Of a stretch of DNA of 64,000 nucleotides, positions 1-9,070 are shown piece by piece. Source of the DNA: QVMG01 sp032073245. Its GTDB lineage: Bacteria; Bacteroidota; Bacteroidia; Bacteroidales; Tannerellaceae. The stretch lies in the NCBI GenBank assembly GCA_032073245.1, contig DAMANX010000002.1:124001-188000 (forward strand), in the 5' to 3' direction. Position numbers and translations under genes: made by a program. Each line of letters starts with the position of its first letter. The first letter of the stretch is position 1. The notes under the pieces are model-generated. The model searched no databases. It was not told the origin of the DNA and saw only the letters and a program-made list of their open reading frames with translations.

Positions 1-1318
1 CATAAGCATACGTTTTTAGATATTCACGAATACCTTTTTGAAAAGACTCCTCTCCTATTCTTTCAACTAACATTTCCATTATAATGGGAGATTTATTATA
101 TATGATCTGTCCATAAACAAGCCCGGCATTAGATAAATTATCAAGTTCCTGTTTAATAGGATTAGTACCCGCCGTACGGTCTTCCGAATAAGCAGATGGC
201 AGATAATCCCGAATAAAATTCAAACAATGATTTACCTCCGGATATAGTGGTTCCACGATACGTGAAGCAAAATAGTTGGCAAACACTTCTTTTGTCCATA
301 CATCATCAAACCATTCCATTGTTACATAGTCGCCAAACCACATGTGGGCTGTTTCGTGAGCGATCAAAGCACTACGGCTCAACTGCTCATTTAATGTTGG
401 TTGCTCGTTCAGAAACATGCGGCGGTCCGTGTATAAAGTCGCCCCCGTATGTTCCATACCGCCATACTGAAATCCAGGCAATATAATAACATCGTATTTG
501 GCAAAAGGATAAGGAATCGCAGTGAAATCTTCCAGCCATTCCAAGGCATCAAATACCTCTTCTGCAATGTCAGAGCATTGCGCAACCTTCTTAGGATCAT
601 TTTCGCGATAATATACAGATATATCACGCCCATTGCGGCTAAACTTCTCCCTATCCAGCTTTCCGGCAACAAAAGAGAAAAGATAAGTACTTAGAGGTTC
701 GGTTTGTTGGAAATCAATCCTCTTCCTTTCTTTTTCTTCATGCTCTTTGATTTCTTTAACTGCACCATTGGCAACTGCTTCCCAATCGCCTGGTACATCT
801 AGTGATAAAGTATATAAAGCTTTTAAGTCAGGCTGGTCAAAACAAGGAAAAACCGTACGGGCACGATCCGGCACCAATAAAGTATAAAGGAATTCATCAC
901 GTCTGTTCAGGGATTGATCCGGTACATCGAATTCTATTGATATAATGTTCTTTCCAGAATGTAGTTGATTTTTATCCAAAAGGATATGGCCTTTTTTGAA
1001 AAAATAAGTTGCGTTTTTACCCGAAATATGTATACTTCTTATTTTTTCTTTCTCTGTATTGAAGTCTATAATAATAGGTTGCTTTTTTGTTAGCTCCAAA
1101 GATACATCTACCTTTCCCGTAATCATTTCCGATTTTGATCCCGGGATAAAAAAAGAGAGTTTATATTCAACATTTTGATAATTAGCTTTACGGAATAAGG
1201 CTAGTTCACGGCTAACACCTTCTTCTGTTAATCCGGTTGTTTGTTCTGGGGAATTCTTCTGACAAGCTATTAACAGGAAGCAAACAATTACTCCAATAAA
1301 CAAATGTAATATTTTCAT
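1..1318 (-). CDS. M1 family metallo-aminopeptidase, lipoprotein (3' end outside window)
   Basis: Reading leftwards from an ATG at 1316-1318, the frame stays open for 439 codons to the window edge, so the C-terminal part is missing here. The N-terminus is a lipoprotein signal ending in LLIAC, which predicts an acylated, envelope-anchored enzyme. The zinc site is HETAHMWFGDY followed 18 residues later by KEVFANY, giving the HExxH-x18-E pattern of gluzincin aminopeptidases. The exopeptidase motif usually written GxMEN reads GGMEH here. Members of this family remove N-terminal residues from peptides. The gene is separated from the next upstream gene (DUF4268) by 13 bp on the same strand, so they are probably cotranscribed with the M16 peptidase further upstream. 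Substrate is unknown. Confidence 0.9.
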   Translation of the reverse strand, partial: MKILHLFIGVIVCFLLIACQKNSPEQTTGLTEEGVSRELALFRKANYQNVEYKLSFFIPGSKSEMITGKVDVSLELTKKQPIIIDFNTEKEKIRSIHISGKNATYFFKKGHILLDKNQLHSGKNIISIEFDVPDQSLNRRDEFLYTLLVPDRARTVFPCFDQPDLKALYTLSLDVPGDWEAVANGAVKEIKEHEEKERKRIDFQQTEPLSTYLFSFVAGKLDREKFSRNGRDISVYYRENDPKKVAQCSDIAEEVFDALEWLEDFTAIPYPFAKYDVIILPGFQYGGMEHTGATLYTDRRMFLNEQPTLNEQLSRSALIAHETAHMWFGDYVTMEWFDDVWTKEVFANYFASRIVEPLYPEVNHCLNFIRDYLPSAYSEDRTAGTNPIKQELDNLSNAGLVYGQIIYNKSPIIMEMLVERIGEESFQKGIREYLKTYAY

Positions 1319-1331
1319 ATTCAACAAATTA

Positions 1332-1787
1332 TTAGTCACGTAGATATTCTGCAACTGACATAAAATTCTTTTCTAGCTGATACATACGTGTAGCCATAAA
1401 TTGAAAGAATTCTCCCCAATGAGCCCGGCGGTGAAGATCAATTCCTTCTTTGGCTACATAGATACGAGCCACTTCTTTCCCGGTTTCCCGTACAAAACAT
1501 ATATCCCAGATAAGCTCTTCCTCTAAGTTTTCTTCCAGGATTTCTTTATACCAGGTTAATCTTTCAAACATCTCAAGTCGAGGATCTTCCCATCGGTGAT
1601 TGACTTCAAGGATTACATAAGCGCCTGTACGTGTTGCATCAAATTTCAATTCTACTCCTTTTACTTTCGTGTCATAAAGCGTCCAGATCTTTTTGCGTCC
1701 TCGTAGGTATGGTTGTACTTCGCAGTAAGCGGCAAAACTTTCCCAGAATTCTAATTTCAACTGTTTAAGTTCATCCTTTGTATACAT
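1332..1787 (-). CDS. DUF4268-type protein
   Basis: A 151-residue soluble protein without signal peptide or membrane segment. The sequence is rich in aromatic and charged residues (for example KLEFWESF near the N-terminus and RRAHWGEFFQFM near the C-terminus) and resembles the DUF4268 family, small proteins common in Bacteroidales and sometimes found as the C-terminal domain of restriction-like proteins. Function is not known. It sits 15 bp downstream of the M16 peptidase and 13 bp upstream of the M1 peptidase, so it looks like the middle gene of a three-gene transcription unit. The family assignment is from memory of sequence character, not from a search. Confidence 0.75.
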   Translation of the reverse strand: MYTKDELKQLKLEFWESFAAYCEVQPYLRGRKKIWTLYDTKVKGVELKFDATRTGAYVILEVNHRWEDPRLEMFERLTWYKEILEENLEEELIWDICFVRETGKEVARIYVAKEGIDLHRRAHWGEFFQFMATRMYQLEKNFMSVAEYLRD

Positions 1788-1802
1788 TCCGGTTTGTATT
1801 CC

Positions 1803-4685
1803 TTATTTATAGAAATCTCCTGTTTTCAGCTTAACAATATTACCATATTTAGCCAATTGGTTCATATCGATATGTTTGGAATTCCCTACAATCACATATA
1901 TGACCGGCTTATTTTTAACATTTGCATTATAGAAACTCATAATATTGTCCATATCCATTCCTTTCATATCATCCAGATAAAGCCTATTCGGATCATCATT
2001 GTAACCTTCCCGGCGATAAGAAGCTATACGCTCGGATATCTTTCTGAAAGAAGGAAATTCATTATTTACCTGGTTATTGACTGTTTGTTTCAAGGCTTCA
2101 ACTCTTTCAGGATGGACAGGCATCTTCTGAATGAGAGAATCCAGAACAGCAAGTGCATCCAGAGTTTTATCACTTTGAGTAGAAAGGATTGTTGTCAGTT
2201 CACCCGGTTTTGCTGAATCTTTCATCGAAGACATATTGTAGCGGGCACTCACGCGGTAAGCAAGCGAACGAAATTCACGAATTTCCTGAAACATCAGAGA
2301 TGACATATCACCGCCCAGGTATCCGGTAAATAACTTTGAGGCATGGCGCATCGATTTGTCAAGCAAATGATCCCCTTTTACATATCCATAAATAATGGAT
2401 TGAGATATATCCGGCATGTTATAAAAAAAGACTGTCGGTTTCTCATAATCTTCTAAAGTACGATAAAGAGGAGAATGAGAGGGCTCTTTTATTTTATCAA
2501 TAGCAAAAACCTCTTTTATTTTTTCTGTAACATCCTTAGAGGATAACATTCCACAATAATGGAGATTACATTCTGTTTTTTGCACTTCTGCAAAGAGATC
2601 GGTCAACTCTTTTCCTTTTAGTTTCTTTACTTTTGACAACGGCCACTTAGTAAGATAACGGGATTGATTTCCGTATTTTACTTTTTCTAAAACTGCCATT
2701 GCTATATTTTCGTTGGATTTATAGAAAGCCTTTTCCATTACTTTAGCTTCTTCCACAACCTGACGCATCTTTTTATCGTCTGGTTTCGCATCTTTCAAAA
2801 AACTATTGACCAAAGTAAGTGTTTCGCCAAAGTGAATATCAAATCCGCTTATACGTACAAGGAAATCAGTATCGGTTGCTTCATAAGACAATGTACTACC
2901 CAATACTTGCAGTGCATTCCTGAATTCTTGGAAAGACTTCGACTCTGTTCCGATGAATGGAAGATAACCTGCCAAATATGTAAGCTCAGGCCTTTCCAGT
3001 GTTCCTACTCCATAAGAAAGTGTAAGAGTAAAAATATCATTCACCCGATTGGGGGTTACATATAAAGTCGCTAAAGAAGATAAAGGAATAGTTTCTGCAT
3101 CCGTATTGAAGTTTATAAAGCGAGGCTCTACCTTCTTAACAGGCATTTTCTCCAACTGTTTTGCATATTCGGAAGAAGCCTCTCTGTTTTTAGGCTCTAT
3201 AGGGTCATAAGCCGGTTTAGGTAAATGTTCTTTAGGGTATTTTCCTGTTTTCTTGGTGACATAGAGATAATCATCTCCAAAATATTTTTGAGCAATAGCA
3301 ACAATATCTTCTTTTGTCAGTTGATCTATCCGAGCCACATTGTCTATATAATCTTCCCAGCTCATTTTCTGGGAGAATATACGCATCATAACCTGGGCAC
3401 GTGAACTTATATCTTCCAGATTAGAAGCATATTCACGTTTCTGTTCTAATTTCAGGCTTTGGAAATCTTCATCACTGAATTCTCCGTTCTTAACTTTATT
3501 AATCGCCTCCCATGCCAGTTTCTCAGCTTTACCATACGATTGAAATAGGAGTTTAGGAATAATCAATACTCCCAGTATTCCTGCCTCATTAAGGCTTTCA
3601 TTCAGAGCAATTGTAGATAAAACTTTATGATCGACAGTCAGTTTATCAAGTAGGCCGGTACCATTAGAATTATTCAGCAAGCCAACAGCTATATTCAGCG
3701 CTACCTGATCGGAATGATTCGCCGGAACACCACGAAAGCCTAATCCCATTATTTTTACCACAGGAATAGGTACTTTAACCTGCATTTTTTCTCTACCCCG
3801 AAAAGGAGGAAGAACAACCGGAACTTTTTGAGGTGCTTCACCCGGACGTATACGGGCAAAAGTCTTTTCAAGAAGAGGTAAGATCTCATCCGAATTAAAG
3901 TCTCCACTAAGTATTAATCCCATATTGGACGCAACATAGTATTCCTCAAAAAACTTCCTCATTTCCGAAAGGCTGGGATTCTTCAAATTTTCTGTACTAC
4001 CAATAATAGGATAAGCATAGGGATGTGGTGTGAAATAACGCTCCGTAACCTTTTCAATAGCCTGGCTACCTACCATGTCACTGTACATGTTTTTCTCCTC
4101 ATAAACCGTTTCCAATTCACTCTGAAAGAGACGGAAGACGGGACGAATCAGGCGTTCACTGTTTATTTCAGCCCATTGTGCAAAATATTGCGGCGAAAAT
4201 GTATTGTAATAAACCGTATAGTCATAAGCTGTACCTGCATTCAGGCGGGTGCCTCCGTAACGGGATATCAAACGGTCGAATTCATTGGGTATAACATATT
4301 CAGCAGCCTTAATGCTTAGTTCATTAATTGATTGCTGAATAGAAATACGAACTTGTTCATCAGTCGTTTGAGCAAGTTCATCGTATTTAGTTTCAATGGA
4401 ATCAAGTAAGAGCTTCTCTTCCGGATAGTTAATAGTCCCGATTTGTTCCGTACCTTTAAACATGATATGCTCAAAATAATGAGCAATACCCGTATTGGGT
4501 GAATCTTTGGATCCGGCTTTCACCAATACGGCACCAAATACTTTCGGCTGGCTATGGTCTTCATTCAACCATACTGTCATCCCATTACTTAACGTATGTT
4601 CTTTTATCTGAAGAGATTCTGATGTTTGTGAAAAAACCAAATTAGTACAACCTGTGATCATCATAATGGGGAGGAGTGATTTCAT
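1803..4685 (-). CDS. M16 family zinc metallopeptidase, two-repeat form
   Basis: This 960-residue protein has the inverted zinc motif HxxEH (HYFEH, residues 69-73) and a downstream acidic ligand in the segment ETVYEEKN near residue 196. Length fits a fused pair of M16 domains, the second (from about residue 520) lacking the motif, as is usual for pitrilysin-like enzymes. The N-terminus carries a short signal sequence; either a lipobox (MMITGC) or cleavage after FSQ is possible, so export is likely but the anchoring mode is uncertain. These enzymes form a chamber that degrades peptides. It is the first gene of a likely operon with the DUF4268 protein and M1 aminopeptidase, which would together suit peptide breakdown in the periplasm. 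Confidence 0.92.
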   Translation of the reverse strand: MKSLLPIMMITGCTNLVFSQTSESLQIKEHTLSNGMTVWLNEDHSQPKVFGAVLVKAGSKDSPNTGIAHYFEHIMFKGTEQIGTINYPEEKLLLDSIETKYDELAQTTDEQVRISIQQSINELSIKAAEYVIPNEFDRLISRYGGTRLNAGTAYDYTVYYNTFSPQYFAQWAEINSERLIRPVFRLFQSELETVYEEKNMYSDMVGSQAIEKVTERYFTPHPYAYPIIGSTENLKNPSLSEMRKFFEEYYVASNMGLILSGDFNSDEILPLLEKTFARIRPGEAPQKVPVVLPPFRGREKMQVKVPIPVVKIMGLGFRGVPANHSDQVALNIAVGLLNNSNGTGLLDKLTVDHKVLSTIALNESLNEAGILGVLIIPKLLFQSYGKAEKLAWEAINKVKNGEFSDEDFQSLKLEQKREYASNLEDISSRAQVMMRIFSQKMSWEDYIDNVARIDQLTKEDIVAIAQKYFGDDYLYVTKKTGKYPKEHLPKPAYDPIEPKNREASSEYAKQLEKMPVKKVEPRFINFNTDAETIPLSSLATLYVTPNRVNDIFTLTLSYGVGTLERPELTYLAGYLPFIGTESKSFQEFRNALQVLGSTLSYEATDTDFLVRISGFDIHFGETLTLVNSFLKDAKPDDKKMRQVVEEAKVMEKAFYKSNENIAMAVLEKVKYGNQSRYLTKWPLSKVKKLKGKELTDLFAEVQKTECNLHYCGMLSSKDVTEKIKEVFAIDKIKEPSHSPLYRTLEDYEKPTVFFYNMPDISQSIIYGYVKGDHLLDKSMRHASKLFTGYLGGDMSSLMFQEIREFRSLAYRVSARYNMSSMKDSAKPGELTTILSTQSDKTLDALAVLDSLIQKMPVHPERVEALKQTVNNQVNNEFPSFRKISERIASYRREGYNDDPNRLYLDDMKGMDMDNIMSFYNANVKNKPVIYVIVGNSKHIDMNQLAKYGNIVKLKTGDFYK

Positions 4686-4691
4686 GAATTA

Positions 4692-4755
4692 AACGATTAA
4701 TGATTAACGCATAACGATTAATGACATAAATTAATCACTAATCGTTAATCGTTAA
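4692..4755. repeat. AT-rich imperfect inverted repeat between panB and the M16 gene
   Basis: The 80 bp between the panB stop and the M16 start are built of repeats of AACGATTAATGA on one side and TAATCGTTAATCGTTAACC on the other. The two halves are approximate reverse complements and could fold into a long weak hairpin. It lies at the 3' end of panB and upstream of the M16 gene, so it may terminate panB transcripts. Confidence 0.5.
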
Positions 4756-4765
4756 CCGTTATATT

Positions 4766-5590
4766 TTAATATTGCTCTTTCTCATTCGGAAAGTCTTGTC
4801 TCTTGACATCTTCAATATATGTTTGGACTGCGCGGGTAATTTCTTCCCCAAGATTTGCATAACGCCGAAGGAAACGAGGAGAGAAACCTTGTGTGAGCCC
4901 CAACATATCATGCATTACTAACACCTGTCCGTCTACGCCTCCACCGGCACCAATACCTATTACAGGAATTGTCAATTCGGATGCAACCTGTGCAGCAAGT
5001 TTAGCGGGTATCTTTTCGAGTGTAACCCCAAAACATCCCACTTCTTCAAGCATGTGAGCATCTGCTATCAATTTCTCTGCTTCCGCTTCTTCTTTTGCAC
5101 GTACGGTGTAGGTACCAAACTTATTGATGGATTGAGGCATTAATCCTAAGTGCCCCATTATAGGTATTCCTGCAGAAAGTATGCGTTCAATAGATTCTTT
5201 TATTTCTATTCCACCTTCAATCTTTATACCATCGGCATGAGTTTCTTTCATAACGCGGATAGCCGAAGCCAAAGCTTCTTTGGAATTACCCTGATATGTA
5301 CCAAAAGGTAGGTCAACCAGTACCAAAGCCCTTTTAACGGCTTTCATAACTGATTTGCCATGATAGATCATCTGATCTAGGGTAATAGGTAATGTAGTTA
5401 TATTTCCTGCCATCACATTAGAGGCTGAGTCACCTACCAAAATTACATCCATTCCGGCTTCATCAATAAGACGTGCCATGGAATAATCATAAGCTGTTAA
5501 CATGGAGATCTTCTCTCCTCTTTCTTTCATTTCTATCAGGCGATGTGTTGTCACCTTTCTATTCTCTAAATCCCTTTTTGCAACTGACAT
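4766..5590 (-). CDS. panB: 3-methyl-2-oxobutanoate hydroxymethyltransferase
   Basis: PanB transfers a hydroxymethyl group from 5,10-methylene-tetrahydrofolate to alpha-ketoisovalerate, giving ketopantoate, the first committed step of pantothenate and coenzyme A synthesis in the cytosol. The 274-residue length and the motifs LTAYDYSMARL, LVGDSASNVM, HLGLMPQS and IGIGAGGGVDGQVLV match the family throughout, including the metal-binding aspartates and the C-terminal phosphate-binding glycine run. A promoter with a good Bacteroidetes consensus lies 30-60 bp upstream, so the gene can be transcribed on its own. No other pantothenate genes are nearby. Confidence 0.97.
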   Translation of the reverse strand: MSVAKRDLENRKVTTHRLIEMKERGEKISMLTAYDYSMARLIDEAGMDVILVGDSASNVMAGNITTLPITLDQMIYHGKSVMKAVKRALVLVDLPFGTYQGNSKEALASAIRVMKETHADGIKIEGGIEIKESIERILSAGIPIMGHLGLMPQSINKFGTYTVRAKEEAEAEKLIADAHMLEEVGCFGVTLEKIPAKLAAQVASELTIPVIGIGAGGGVDGQVLVMHDMLGLTQGFSPRFLRRYANLGEEITRAVQTYIEDVKRQDFPNEKEQY

Positions 5591-5619
5591 AAACCTTTAT
5601 TATTAATTGTTACAGCGAG

Positions 5620-5651
5620 CAAATGTACATATTTATCTTTTTCTATAACAA
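5620..5651 (-). promoter_or_regulatory. Bacteroidetes-type promoter of panB
   Basis: On the minus strand TTG (5651-5649) is followed after 21 bp by TACATTTG (5627-5620), matching the known TTTG-n19/21-TAnnTTTG pattern of the Bacteroidetes primary sigma factor. It would give a leader of roughly 25 nt before the panB ATG. Confidence 0.7.
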
Positions 5652-5705
5652 GTAACATAGAATATAAAATAAAATAATATGAAGAGGTTCAAAAAGCAGT
5701 ATACT

Positions 5706-5736
5706 AAAAAGGCTATCCAATTTAATGTGGATAGCC
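5706..5736 (-). terminator. Rho-independent terminator after the 78 aa gene
   Basis: Perfect 8 bp stem GGCTATCC / GGATAGCC (5711-5718 and 5729-5736) followed, reading leftwards, by a run of five T on the minus strand. It lies 35 bp after the stop of the small gene and before the panB promoter. Confidence 0.8.
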
Positions 5737-5771
5737 CATTCCGAGTTATATTTTTACAATATGATTATTAA

Positions 5772-6008
5772 TTAAAGAGCATTTACTTTCATATCTAATT
5801 TCTTCAATGATTTCAACTTTTGCTCAACCATCTCTTTTTCTTTAATCAGACGTAATTCTTCATTACCTAATTTCTCTTTTCGATAGCGAATTAATAGCCC
5901 TGCAACTTCTTCCAGTTCATCATAAGAAAGATGTTTCAGATTGGTTTTTACTAACTTCAGAGAAGTAGGTTTTGTTGCCCTTTTTGAAGTCTTCTTTTTA
6001 TTTTCCAT
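5772..6008 (-). CDS. Small basic helical protein, function unknown
   Basis: I place the start at the ATG at 6006-6008, giving 78 residues beginning MENKKKTSKRATKP; the frame is open further upstream to 6155, but that would run into the divergent AlaX-like gene. The N-terminal third is a lysine- and threonine-rich tail. The rest is a predicted charged helix or helical hairpin (YDELEEVAGLLIRYRKEK, then EMVEQKLKSLKKLDMK). No family is recognised. A terminator follows the stop. The lysine-rich tail and small size would suit a nucleic-acid-associated protein, but that is only a guess from composition. Confidence 0.65.
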   Translation of the reverse strand: MENKKKTSKRATKPTSLKLVKTNLKHLSYDELEEVAGLLIRYRKEKLGNEELRLIKEKEMVEQKLKSLKKLDMKVNAL

Positions 6009-6143
6009 GACCTTAACGTTTTTGTAGTTTAGTGAATTTAATTTAATAACAACATCTTTATTTATTTTGTTTCTGAAATGCATTCTTTTAGTCACTTTTG
6101 AATGCTTTTTCGTATATTTGTAAACTTTAATTTCATAAAAACA

Positions 6144-6599
6144 ATGGAACCCCAACTAAACGATCATAATAAGACGGAGTACCCTCCAATGCATACAGCC
6201 GAACATATCCTGAATCAGACAATGGTACGTATGTTTGGTTGTCCCCGTTCAATGAATGCGCATATTGAACGAAAAAAAAGTAAATGTGACTATATATTAG
6301 CCGAAGCCCCTACAGCTCAACAAATGGAGGAGGTAGAAAAACGGGTAAATGAAATCATTTCTCAAAATCTACCTGTGACAATTGATTTTATGCCTCTTGA
6401 TGAAGCTACGAAAATTGTTGATATCAGCAAACTTCCTGACGACGTAAGTCAAACACTGCGCATCGTTCGTGTAGGAGACTATGATGCTTGTGCATGCATT
6501 GGTGCCCATGTAGAAAACACCTCAGAGATTGGTCAATTTAAGCTACTCAATTACGACTATCAATCCCCCCGGCTTCGGTTGCGATTTAAATTAGAATAA
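6144..6599 (+). CDS. AlaX-like alanyl-tRNA editing domain protein
   Basis: The protein is a stand-alone copy of the editing domain found in alanyl- and threonyl-tRNA synthetases, which hydrolyses Ser- or Gly-tRNA mischarged on alanine tRNA. The zinc ligands are visible: HTAEH at residues 17-21 and CACIGAH around residues 117-123. The chosen ATG at 6144 gives 151 residues, the short form (AlaX-S size); an upstream in-frame start at 6102 would lie before a TATATTTG -7 box (6113-6120), so it is unlikely to be used. The short N-terminus lacks the glycine-rich linker of longer AlaX forms. Specificity cannot be read from sequence alone. Confidence 0.85.
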   Translation: MEPQLNDHNKTEYPPMHTAEHILNQTMVRMFGCPRSMNAHIERKKSKCDYILAEAPTAQQMEEVEKRVNEIISQNLPVTIDFMPLDEATKIVDISKLPDDVSQTLRIVRVGDYDACACIGAHVENTSEIGQFKLLNYDYQSPRLRLRFKLE

Positions 6600-6670
6600 T
6601 GAACATTGACAAAATGTTATTTTATAGGTAGTATTTCTTCATTCTATATATAGTATTGTGCCATAATACA

Positions 6671-6692
6671 TATAGTATGGGCTCATACTATA
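6671..6692. promoter_or_regulatory. Palindrome in the pgk leader region
   Basis: TATAGTATG and CATACTATA form a perfect 9 bp inverted repeat around a four-base loop, about 170 bp upstream of pgk. A second, weaker palindrome (TAGTATT...AATACATA) abuts it on the left. It has no T-run, so an operator is as likely as a terminator of the preceding gene. Nearer pgk, TAAGTTTG at 6807-6814 fits a -7 box. Confidence 0.4.
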
Positions 6693-6862
6693 CATAGAAA
6701 CTCTTTTTAACATATCATATTGTCACAATGCTATTTAATCTCCATAAAAATGTGGGGCGATACTATAAAACTCTCCTTATTCTTATTCAAGAATAAATAA
6801 ATTTAGTAAGTTTGCAAGCGCAAAAAGATATCAAATTTCCAGAATAATTAAATAAATTAGTT

Positions 6863-8131
6863 ATGCAATCCATTGACAATTTCAATTTTGCCGGCAAAAA
6901 GGCATTTGTGAGAGTTGACTTCAACGTTCCTTTGGACGAGAATTTCAACATTACTGACGACACTCGTATTCGTGCCGCTCTTCCTACGCTAAAAAAGATT
7001 CTTTCTGATGGTGGTAGCCCAATTATTGGATCTCACCTTGGCCGTCCGAAAGGGCCAACTGATAAATTTTCTCTCCAACATATCCTTGGACGTGTTTCTG
7101 AATTGTTAGGTGTAGAAGTTCAATTTGCTAATGACTGTGTGGGGGAAGAAGCTGCTGTTAAAGCTGCTACTTTGCAACCAGGTGAAGCTCTTTTGCTTGA
7201 AAATCTGCGTTTCCATGCTGAAGAAGAAGGTAAACCTCGTGGATTGGCTGAAGATGCTACTGAAGAAGAAAAGAAAGCTGCAAAAAAAGCTGTAAAAGAA
7301 AGCCAGAAAGAATTTACAAAAACATTAGCGTCTTATGCTGATTGTTATGTAAATGATGCGTTTGGTACAGCTCACCGTGCACATGCTTCTACTGCTTTGA
7401 TTGCTGATTATTTTGATGTTGACAACAAAATGTTTGGTTATCTGATGGAGAAAGAAGTAAAAGCAGTTGAAAAAGTAATGAAGGATATTGAACGTCCTTT
7501 TACTGCTATTATGGGTGGTTCTAAAGTATCTTCAAAAATTGAAATCATAGAAAATTTATTAGGAAAAGTAGATAACCTGATCATTGCAGGGGGTATGACT
7601 TATACTTTTACTAAAGCACAAGGTGGTAAGATTGGCAATTCTTTGGTTGAAGATGATAAACTCGACCTGGCTCTTGAATTGATTCAAAAAGCAAAGGATA
7701 AAGGTGTTAACCTTGTATTAGCTGTTGATGCAAAAATTGCTAACGATTTCAGCAACGATGCTAAAAGCGGTTTCTGTCCAGTTGGCGAAATACCTGATGG
7801 ATGGGAAGGATTAGATATCGGCCCAGAAACTGAAAAAATATTTGCCGAAGTAATCGAACGTTCCAAAACTATCCTTTGGAATGGCCCGACCGGTGTATTT
7901 GAATTCGATAATTTTGCACACGGTTCTTATGCTGTCGGTGAAGCAATCGTAAAAGCAACTAAAAACGGCGCCTTCTCTTTAGTTGGTGGTGGTGATTCTG
8001 TTGCTTGTGTAAACAAATTCGGTATGGCAGATAAAGTATCTTACGTTTCTACAGGTGGTGGCGCTTTATTAGAAGCTATTGAAGGAAAAACTCTTCCTGG
8101 TATTGCTGCTATTGAAGGGAAACCGTATTGA
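6863..8131 (+). CDS. pgk: Phosphoglycerate kinase
   Basis: Pgk converts 1,3-bisphosphoglycerate and ADP to 3-phosphoglycerate and ATP in glycolysis, in the cytosol. The 422-residue sequence contains the substrate-binding segments VRVDFNVPLDE, GSHLGRPKG and DAFGTAHRAHAS, the hinge, and the nucleotide-binding LWNGPTGVFE and VGGGDSVACVNKFG segments, so it looks catalytically intact. An insertion of about 20 residues rich in glutamate and lysine (around residues 125-150) is a feature I associate with Bacteroidetes homologues. The gene stands alone, with its own leader upstream and a strong terminator 40 bp after the stop. Codon use is that of a highly expressed gene. Confidence 0.98.
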   Translation: MQSIDNFNFAGKKAFVRVDFNVPLDENFNITDDTRIRAALPTLKKILSDGGSPIIGSHLGRPKGPTDKFSLQHILGRVSELLGVEVQFANDCVGEEAAVKAATLQPGEALLLENLRFHAEEEGKPRGLAEDATEEEKKAAKKAVKESQKEFTKTLASYADCYVNDAFGTAHRAHASTALIADYFDVDNKMFGYLMEKEVKAVEKVMKDIERPFTAIMGGSKVSSKIEIIENLLGKVDNLIIAGGMTYTFTKAQGGKIGNSLVEDDKLDLALELIQKAKDKGVNLVLAVDAKIANDFSNDAKSGFCPVGEIPDGWEGLDIGPETEKIFAEVIERSKTILWNGPTGVFEFDNFAHGSYAVGEAIVKATKNGAFSLVGGGDSVACVNKFGMADKVSYVSTGGGALLEAIEGKTLPGIAAIEGKPY

Positions 8132-8170
8132 TAGAATGGTTAATGATTAATTATCAATTATAAATAAAGA

Positions 8171-8200
8171 AAGCCCTGTTGTTTTGCAACGGGGCTTTTT
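8171..8200 (+). terminator. Rho-independent terminator of pgk
   Basis: Stem AAGCCCTGTTG (8171-8181) pairs with CAACGGGGCTT (8187-8197) with one G-U pair, then a T-run. Confidence 0.9.
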
Positions 8201-8214
8201 ATTTGAAACCTTTT

Positions 8215-8303
8215 GTAGAGACTGGGCTTGCCCTGTCTCTTTATGATAATACGCTGATTTAATAGGAATTTAATATTAATGGAGACAGGGCAAGCCCAGT
8301 CTC
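8215..8303. repeat. Paired REP-like element, locus 1
   Basis: A GTAGAGACTGGGCTTGCCC... unit (8215-8239) is followed after about 42 bp by its exact reverse complement over 22 nt (8282-8303). Each unit is itself an imperfect palindrome (GAGAC-x-GGGC / GCCC-x-GTCTC). The pair sits between the convergent pgk and pgl genes. Further copies are at 41657-41730 and 44551-44631. Confidence 0.85.
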
Positions 8304-8326
8304 AACGTTAATTTAATCATAGATCA

Positions 8327-9028
8327 TCAATCATTCTCCTCCAGATATACCGTTGCATCCTGTGCCCGTGAAAGAATATATGCTGCCGGAGCATCCTCAT
8401 TGGAATAACCTTCATGGAGTTTCTTTTTGATTGATTCTTTTCCTCCCCCCAGTACCGGTACTAATAAGGGAGCATTATTCAGAATGAGAGGACCGGTCAT
8501 TGTTATGCGGTATTGCCCCGATACAGGGTGTTTAGAAACCGTATACAGACGACTATCATATAATAACTTATAGGTATCCGGAAAAATAGACGCTATATGC
8601 GAATCATGCCCTACTCCAAGTATAATTGCATCAAAAATGGGTAGTTGATCATAGCGTGACAGGTTTTCTTTCACCTCCCATGAATAACGTACGGCTTCCA
8701 CACCGGGTTCATCTTCTCCCTGAATACGGTGAATATTTTCTACCGGTATATTCAATGGTTGAAATAGATAACGATCGGCATTTCCGTAATTACTCTCAGG
8801 ATCTTCGGGAGATACACACCGTTCATCCACCCAGAAGAAGCGTAGATTATTCCAATCAATCTTTGTTTTATATTCTTCTACCCAAAGGGTAAACATCTTT
8901 TTGGCTGTTTCTCCACCCGATAGAGCCAGATTAAAGGGTTCCGTACCTTTTTCCTCTATTAACCGGAGCAATCGTTCCGTCATGGAACGAAGTGCTTCTA
9001 TACCTTCTTTGTATACTTCAATTCTCAT
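8327..9028 (-). CDS. pgl: 6-phosphogluconolactonase
   Basis: Pgl hydrolyses 6-phosphogluconolactone to 6-phosphogluconate, the second step of the oxidative pentose phosphate pathway. The 233-residue protein belongs to the NagB-like DevB/SOL family: NLALSGGETAKKMF, RFFWVDERCVSPEDPESNYG and ILGVGHDSHIASIFPDT are the expected sugar-phosphate and catalytic segments. It is the last gene of gnd-zwf-pgl, all on the minus strand, 42 bp downstream of zwf. A paired repeat follows its 3' end and may act as the terminator, since no ordinary terminator is seen. Confidence 0.96.
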   Translation of the reverse strand: MRIEVYKEGIEALRSMTERLLRLIEEKGTEPFNLALSGGETAKKMFTLWVEEYKTKIDWNNLRFFWVDERCVSPEDPESNYGNADRYLFQPLNIPVENIHRIQGEDEPGVEAVRYSWEVKENLSRYDQLPIFDAIILGVGHDSHIASIFPDTYKLLYDSRLYTVSKHPVSGQYRITMTGPLILNNAPLLVPVLGGGKESIKKKLHEGYSNEDAPAAYILSRAQDATVYLEEND

Positions 9029-9070
9029 ATTTATTTTTTTAATGGTTGTTCATATAAGTTTCGTTTACTA

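Noticed and set aside
5772..6155. Longer 127 aa version of the small basic protein
   Set aside because: The extension would overlap the AlaX-like gene start and its -7 box; the ATG at 6008 leaves a normal divergent promoter region.
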